Origin: Pyropia yezoensis
Lineage: Eukaryota > Rhodophyta > Bangiophyceae > Bangiales > Bangiaceae
Direction of reading: 5' to 3'
Assembly (NCBI GenBank): GCA_009829735.1
Contig: CM020620.1
Location: forward strand, 3,588,299-3,652,298
DNA: 64,000 bases
Shown: piece after piece, positions 60,322 to 64,000 of the stretch
How the letters are laid out: the number at the start of each line of letters is the position of its first letter
Numbering within the stretch: position 1 is the stretch's first letter
Position numbers and translations under genes: made by a program
The notes under the pieces: model-generated
Seen by the model: only the letters and a program-made list of their open reading frames with translations
Told to the model about the DNA's origin: nothing
Databases searched by the model: none

Positions 60322-60790
60322 TGTGGCAAAAACCACAAGCACACACGGCACCCAAGTTGGGGCGGTGTGCCAGGGCTGCCTCCCGTGTCGGGGGAACCGG
60401 AAGAAGTGCACGTCGCACACACTCTGTCCCTGTTGTGGGGCAAACCCCCCACGGACAAACAAGAGGATGGTGTGTGGTCCAACAGTTTCTTGGTCGGGAC
60501 GGGGACGCAGGGCCAAGCCCCGCTGTCCCTCCCCTTATCCCCCCAGGGTCCCCTCAGAATCTCGCCACTCCGAATCTCCAACCCCCGCACCTGCCCACCG
60601 GGCCACACGAAAATTCAAGACGATAAATGCAGAAAACCCTCAAATCCAAGTTGGATTTACTACTAAGCTAACTATCCCAAACTTAGGGAATATGGACCCA
60701 AATGCAGGGGGAGGAACGGATCAGGCTAGTGGCCTGCCGCCCCTTGCATGGCACGTGTTGCCCCCCTACCTGGGGGTCAATACTGCCACA
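60322..60790 (-). repeat. 3' LTR of A4
   Basis: 469 bp, TGTGGC...GCCACA, followed on the plus strand by CTCCCCTCCCCTC, the complement of the polypurine tract. Confidence 0.93.
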
Positions 60791-61128
60791 CTCCCCTCCC
60801 CTCAGTTCCGACCGACCCGGTCGGCCCTGTGAGGGGGTGCGTAAACGCACGTCTCGGCGTTGGGGGCGCGACTTGCTGTTCCCCGGCGTGTACGTAACGC
60901 GGATGTGGAGGCGGTCACGTTGACCGCCCCTCTCCTCAAGCTTGCCCACTCGGCAGCTTGCTCTCTTCAGTTCACACTTCACCTTCACCACCACCTCCCT
61001 TTCACTTTCCACTGGGCCGCCCCACGCTGGGGAGGCCACCCGTATACCCACGATCCGAGTCCCCCTCAACTCGAGGCGGGTCTCGCGCTGCGATAGCCAG
61101 AGCGTCTCTCCCCAACTTGGGGAGAGTC

Positions 61129-63072
61129 ATGGCGACTCCGGGAGTGGAGATGGACTCTCTTGACGAGCGCATGGAGGACACCTCCTACGGTGCAGCACCC
61201 GCCGGGACTTCCGGCGGGGGCTCCGCGATCGCTCCGGGGGATGGGACTCCCGCGTCACCCGGCTTTGGGTTAACGGCGGGGTCTCCCCCGGAGGCGGGAC
61301 AAGTTGTCCCGCGTGAGGCCTTGGGGCGGTGGTTTTACCCCGCTTGGCCTCTTTATGAGGAGGGGTTGACTGTTCTTCGCTGTGGCCGACTTGACGCAGC
61401 GATGGGCCGGGTATGGGACCGCCTACGGGAGAAGTATCCCCGTAAGGTCGGGTTCCCTGCCGGCTTCAGGACGGACCAGTTTTCCTTCCTGGACGATGAG
61501 GAGGTTGAGGACGTCCAACGTGCCAAGGCCATGGTGGACCGCGGGGGAATTATCCCGGGTCCCGGCGACTTGCCGACCTTCACGTGGGACGCTGTGGCAA
61601 CTCGCCCACCGTACCTCCACGAGGCCGATCCGCACACTCATCACTTTGATGTGCGGATGGAGAAAGACTTCCGGCGAGGTCCCTACTTGGTGACCTCGGC
61701 TCAACTTGAGCTTCCTCAACAGTCTGCTGCCAGTAAGGAGCAGTACTATCCGAAGAAGCCCGAGTGGTGGCCTCAAGTTGAGGTCCCCTACGGGTTCCCG
61801 GCGTTGTTGCCCCGGTTGCTTGACCACTTCGGCTCCGTCATGTTGACGGCTGGCCCTGATCACCTGGTGTGGGCCATGTTGGCCACCCAGTGGCTCCTCG
61901 AGGTCATGTCGACCTGGGTGTCTTGTGTTCAGCGGCGGGGGATGCTCTGGCATCTCCCCCTCCGGCTCATCCAGGGTTTGGAACAGCTCACCCCTCAGCT
62001 AGTTGCTGAGGGGTGCTCATCAGGACAACTCACTCTACTTGAGGAGATGCTCCGGCTCCATAAGTTTATCGAGTGGGAGAGCATTGAGCACAAGTTGCGC
62101 CGCCCCACTCGTGGGCCCAAGGACGATGGCGCACTTCGCCAGTTCGTGTGGGTCGCTCGTGAACTTCACGACGGCCGTGTGGTCCTACGAGAGGGGTTGG
62201 GCATCGGGGACTACCCGTATGCCCCGGGGGTGGATCGCCACACTGCGCCACCCCCGGACAAGCCCATAGTTATGGCCGTGCCGTCCTATGATGACCACAT
62301 GACTCAACCCACTGCGGGGGCCCCAAGTCGGGGTCGCAGTTACACCCGGGTACCGCCACCTCGGCGGGCCCCTCCGCTTCCTCCGGTTCCTTTCCAACCT
62401 CACGGGAACATCCCGATCAGCGTGGCCGTGGAGTTTTCCACCCCGGTGTCCCCCAACTTGGGGGCCACCCTCCTGACGGTATACCCCAAGTTGGTGTTGC
62501 CGCCCACGCCTCTAACCTCAGAGATGATGATCACTACGTTGGTGCGCACCATTTCCTGGTTGGCCGCGTCGACCGCAAGCCTACAGAGTTCCAAGACTCC
62601 TCAACTTGAGGAGCGCGTTCGTACTGCAGTGGCGACGGCGAGTTGCAAGTCGGTGGCGGAGTTTATGACAGCCGAGTTGGCTCGCATTGGGGCTATTATG
62701 CCCCAGCCAGCCCCACTTGGGCGTGGCAAACGTCGCGCGAGCCGGGCATACTCGCCTCCTCGCCGTCGTCGCCGACACTCGCGGCGCTCTCCCTCCGTGT
62801 CGGAAGACGAGTTGTCTTACTCCGTCTCGGAGTCCTCGACTCCGTCAGAGTCAAAGTCGGTCCGGCGTCTGCGTCGCAAACTTGCGCGCAAGACCAGGCA
62901 GAAGAGTGGCCACGGTCGGCGCCACTTGCGCGACCGTGAGGGACGCGACGGTTCCGACTTGGAGCCGCCGCCCCCTCCAACAAGTGGAGACCGTTATCGG
63001 CGTGGGTCTCGCCGCTCGCCTCCACGTGAGGGCGAGGGCCGTGGAGTGATAGAGTCTAGCATGCGTGCCTAG
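61129..63072 (+). CDS. Antisense accessory ORF (aORF), A4 copy
   Basis: 647 residues from ATG at 61129, intact, open 57 codons upstream as in the other copies. Carries YYPK, VEVPYGF, WLLEV, LWHLP and the Arg/Ser-rich tail. About 340 bp separate the LTR from the ATG. They hold further palindromes (GGCGGTCACGTTGACCGCC at 60910-60928 and CCGACCCGGTCGG near 60814). Confidence 0.8.
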   Translation: MATPGVEMDSLDERMEDTSYGAAPAGTSGGGSAIAPGDGTPASPGFGLTAGSPPEAGQVVPREALGRWFYPAWPLYEEGLTVLRCGRLDAAMGRVWDRLREKYPRKVGFPAGFRTDQFSFLDDEEVEDVQRAKAMVDRGGIIPGPGDLPTFTWDAVATRPPYLHEADPHTHHFDVRMEKDFRRGPYLVTSAQLELPQQSAASKEQYYPKKPEWWPQVEVPYGFPALLPRLLDHFGSVMLTAGPDHLVWAMLATQWLLEVMSTWVSCVQRRGMLWHLPLRLIQGLEQLTPQLVAEGCSSGQLTLLEEMLRLHKFIEWESIEHKLRRPTRGPKDDGALRQFVWVARELHDGRVVLREGLGIGDYPYAPGVDRHTAPPPDKPIVMAVPSYDDHMTQPTAGAPSRGRSYTRVPPPRRAPPLPPVPFQPHGNIPISVAVEFSTPVSPNLGATLLTVYPKLVLPPTPLTSEMMITTLVRTISWLAASTASLQSSKTPQLEERVRTAVATASCKSVAEFMTAELARIGAIMPQPAPLGRGKRRASRAYSPPRRRRRHSRRSPSVSEDELSYSVSESSTPSESKSVRRLRRKLARKTRQKSGHGRRHLRDREGRDGSDLEPPPPPTSGDRYRRGSRRSPPREGEGRGVIESSMRA

Positions 63073-63183
63073 TTGGCAGCTGCCTTTGTTGTGAGAGTGT
63101 GAGGGTTAGGGCTGTAGTTAAAAGCCACTCTGCGAACCACTTCGACTTGAAGCACTCTCGTGGCACTGTTGCTCGGCCTTCCC

Positions 63184-64000
63184 TCACGTTGAGGGAGGGC
63201 TGTTAGGGTCTATCTCATTCCGGGCACAGTACGCCCGGACCTTCTCAGCAGGAAGGTCTTCCACATACTCCCATGTATCGTCCTTGGCTTTGTCGCCAAA
63301 CCAACGCACCCTCAACATGAGGCGGTCAGTGTCTTCATCCCATCCGTGGTCGATGAACTTATCGAACAAGTACTCCTGCGGGCCCTGTTTGGCCGCAGGC
63401 AGTGAGGGGAGGCGCCACGCTTCCAGAGCACGTGCCCAAGCTGGGTCGCCTGCAGGCGGTTGTGCAACTTTGACCACGTCCTGTCCGTTCACTGTGCGGA
63501 CCCCATCGTCACTTTCGATGGTGAAGCGCCGCCCATCAGTACGAAGGACCTGGTACGGTCCCTTCGTCTGGAATACCAGCTTACCCCCAGTTGGGGTGTG
63601 CGAGTGTACCAGCACCCAGTCACCCTGCTCGGGGACATGCTTAGCATTGCGCACCTTTTTGTCAAAGGTACGCTTGTAGCGCTTTTGTGCTTTGTCCATC
63701 TCAGCCCTGACTTTAGGGATGAGGTGTTCAAGCCTAGCAGCGAACTCCGCCTTACTCTCAGTAGGAGTAGGCGTACTGCCACTATCCTCCCTAGTTGGGA
63801 GCGGCCGCCGCACGGCAATAGACCGCACACGACGGGGGGTCACGAAAGCGAGGGGTACTTCCCCGGTAGATGAGTGAACCTGCGAATTGTAGGCAGTAGT
63901 AAGGATAGAAATGTATTGGTCCCACGTCTTCACGTGCTCACTCACATAGTGGCGCAGCTGCCTAACAATAGTTTTGTTGAAGCGCTCCACCTGCCCATTA
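63184..64000 (-). CDS. pol: pol of A4, C-terminal part (runs off window)
   Basis: Visible part covers the integrase end from the catalytic Glu (VERFNKTIV), the GPY motif (KGPYQVLRTDG) and the complete chromodomain (VRWFGDKAKDDTWEY). The codon before the chromodomain segment that is a stop in A2 and A3 is TGG here, so the chromodomain is fused as in A1. Confidence 0.92.
   Translation of the reverse strand, partial: NGQVERFNKTIVRQLRHYVSEHVKTWDQYISILTTAYNSQVHSSTGEVPLAFVTPRRVRSIAVRRPLPTREDSGSTPTPTESKAEFAARLEHLIPKVRAEMDKAQKRYKRTFDKKVRNAKHVPEQGDWVLVHSHTPTGGKLVFQTKGPYQVLRTDGRRFTIESDDGVRTVNGQDVVKVAQPPAGDPAWARALEAWRLPSLPAAKQGPQEYLFDKFIDHGWDEDTDRLMLRVRWFGDKAKDDTWEYVEDLPAEKVRAYCARNEIDPNSPPST

Larger units (their letters stand above)
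60322..64000 (-). mobile_element. Ty3/gypsy family A copy 4 (right end outside window)
   Basis: 3' LTR at 60322-60790, antisense ORF 61129-63072 and the 3' end of pol from 63184 to the window edge, all without breaks in the visible part. It is inserted in the RNase H coding region of element C. The left flank ends CGATG, which should be the target-site duplication. In sequence it is closest to A1 (for example SMRA at the aORF end and an unbroken chromodomain junction). Confidence 0.94.

Noticed and set aside
1..64000. CRISPR arrays, riboswitches, phage or plasmid features
   Set aside because: None seen; the window is eukaryotic and dominated by LTR retrotransposons.

Overview
This is nuclear DNA from a GC-rich eukaryote. 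The evidence is spliced-looking gene fragments, chromodomain-bearing Ty3/gypsy LTR retrotransposons, a PIF/Harbinger transposase, and a fragment resembling the spliceosomal protein U2A'. GC-rich, C/G-homopolymer-rich DNA packed with Ty3 elements fits an alga (a bangiophyte red alga would suit), but the sequence does not prove the lineage. There are no prokaryotic operons, CRISPR arrays or rRNA, and I saw no tRNA gene.

Layout. Most of the window is mobile DNA. Four copies of one Ty3/gypsy family (here 'A') occupy 1-8801 (A1, minus, left end cut by the window), 16750-26127 (A2, minus), 45119-54490 (A3, plus) and 60322-64000 (A4, minus, cut by the window end). A second lineage ('B', minus) runs from 33995 into an assembly gap at 43140-43639. 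A third ('C', minus, decayed) lies left of A4, with its pol at 58347-60321. Host or older sequence is squeezed between them: an extremely C/G-rich tract with a U2A'-like fragment (9200-11200), an unrecognised minus-strand multi-exon gene (about 14299 to 11600), a PIF/Harbinger transposase (14524-15837), a CGTCGT-type minisatellite (26150-26960), a RAG1/Transib-reminiscent transposase gene (31528-33994, minus) apparently split by B, and a SAP-domain reading frame (55455-55870) that seems to be cut by C.

How the parts work together. A and B share one plan: LTR, primer-binding site, gag, pol (protease, RT, RNase H, integrase, chromodomain), then a long ORF on the opposite strand that converges on the 3' end of pol, then polypurine tract and LTR. 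The antisense ORF (about 647 codons in A, 708 in B) is intact in all five copies seen, while gag or pol is broken in most. The A and B antisense proteins share a central block with matching motifs. This conserved antisense gene, shared by two clearly different Ty3 lineages, is the best candidate for an undescribed system here. Family A adds three further oddities: a conserved reading-frame change inside gag, an ATGA stop/start overlap between gag and pol, and an unusual density of short hairpins built on a CA-NNN-TG core.

Nesting order: A4 sits inside C, C appears to sit inside the SAP-domain frame, B sits inside the RAG-like gene, and A2 abuts a truncated ORF next to the Harbinger transposase. 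A is therefore among the youngest layers.
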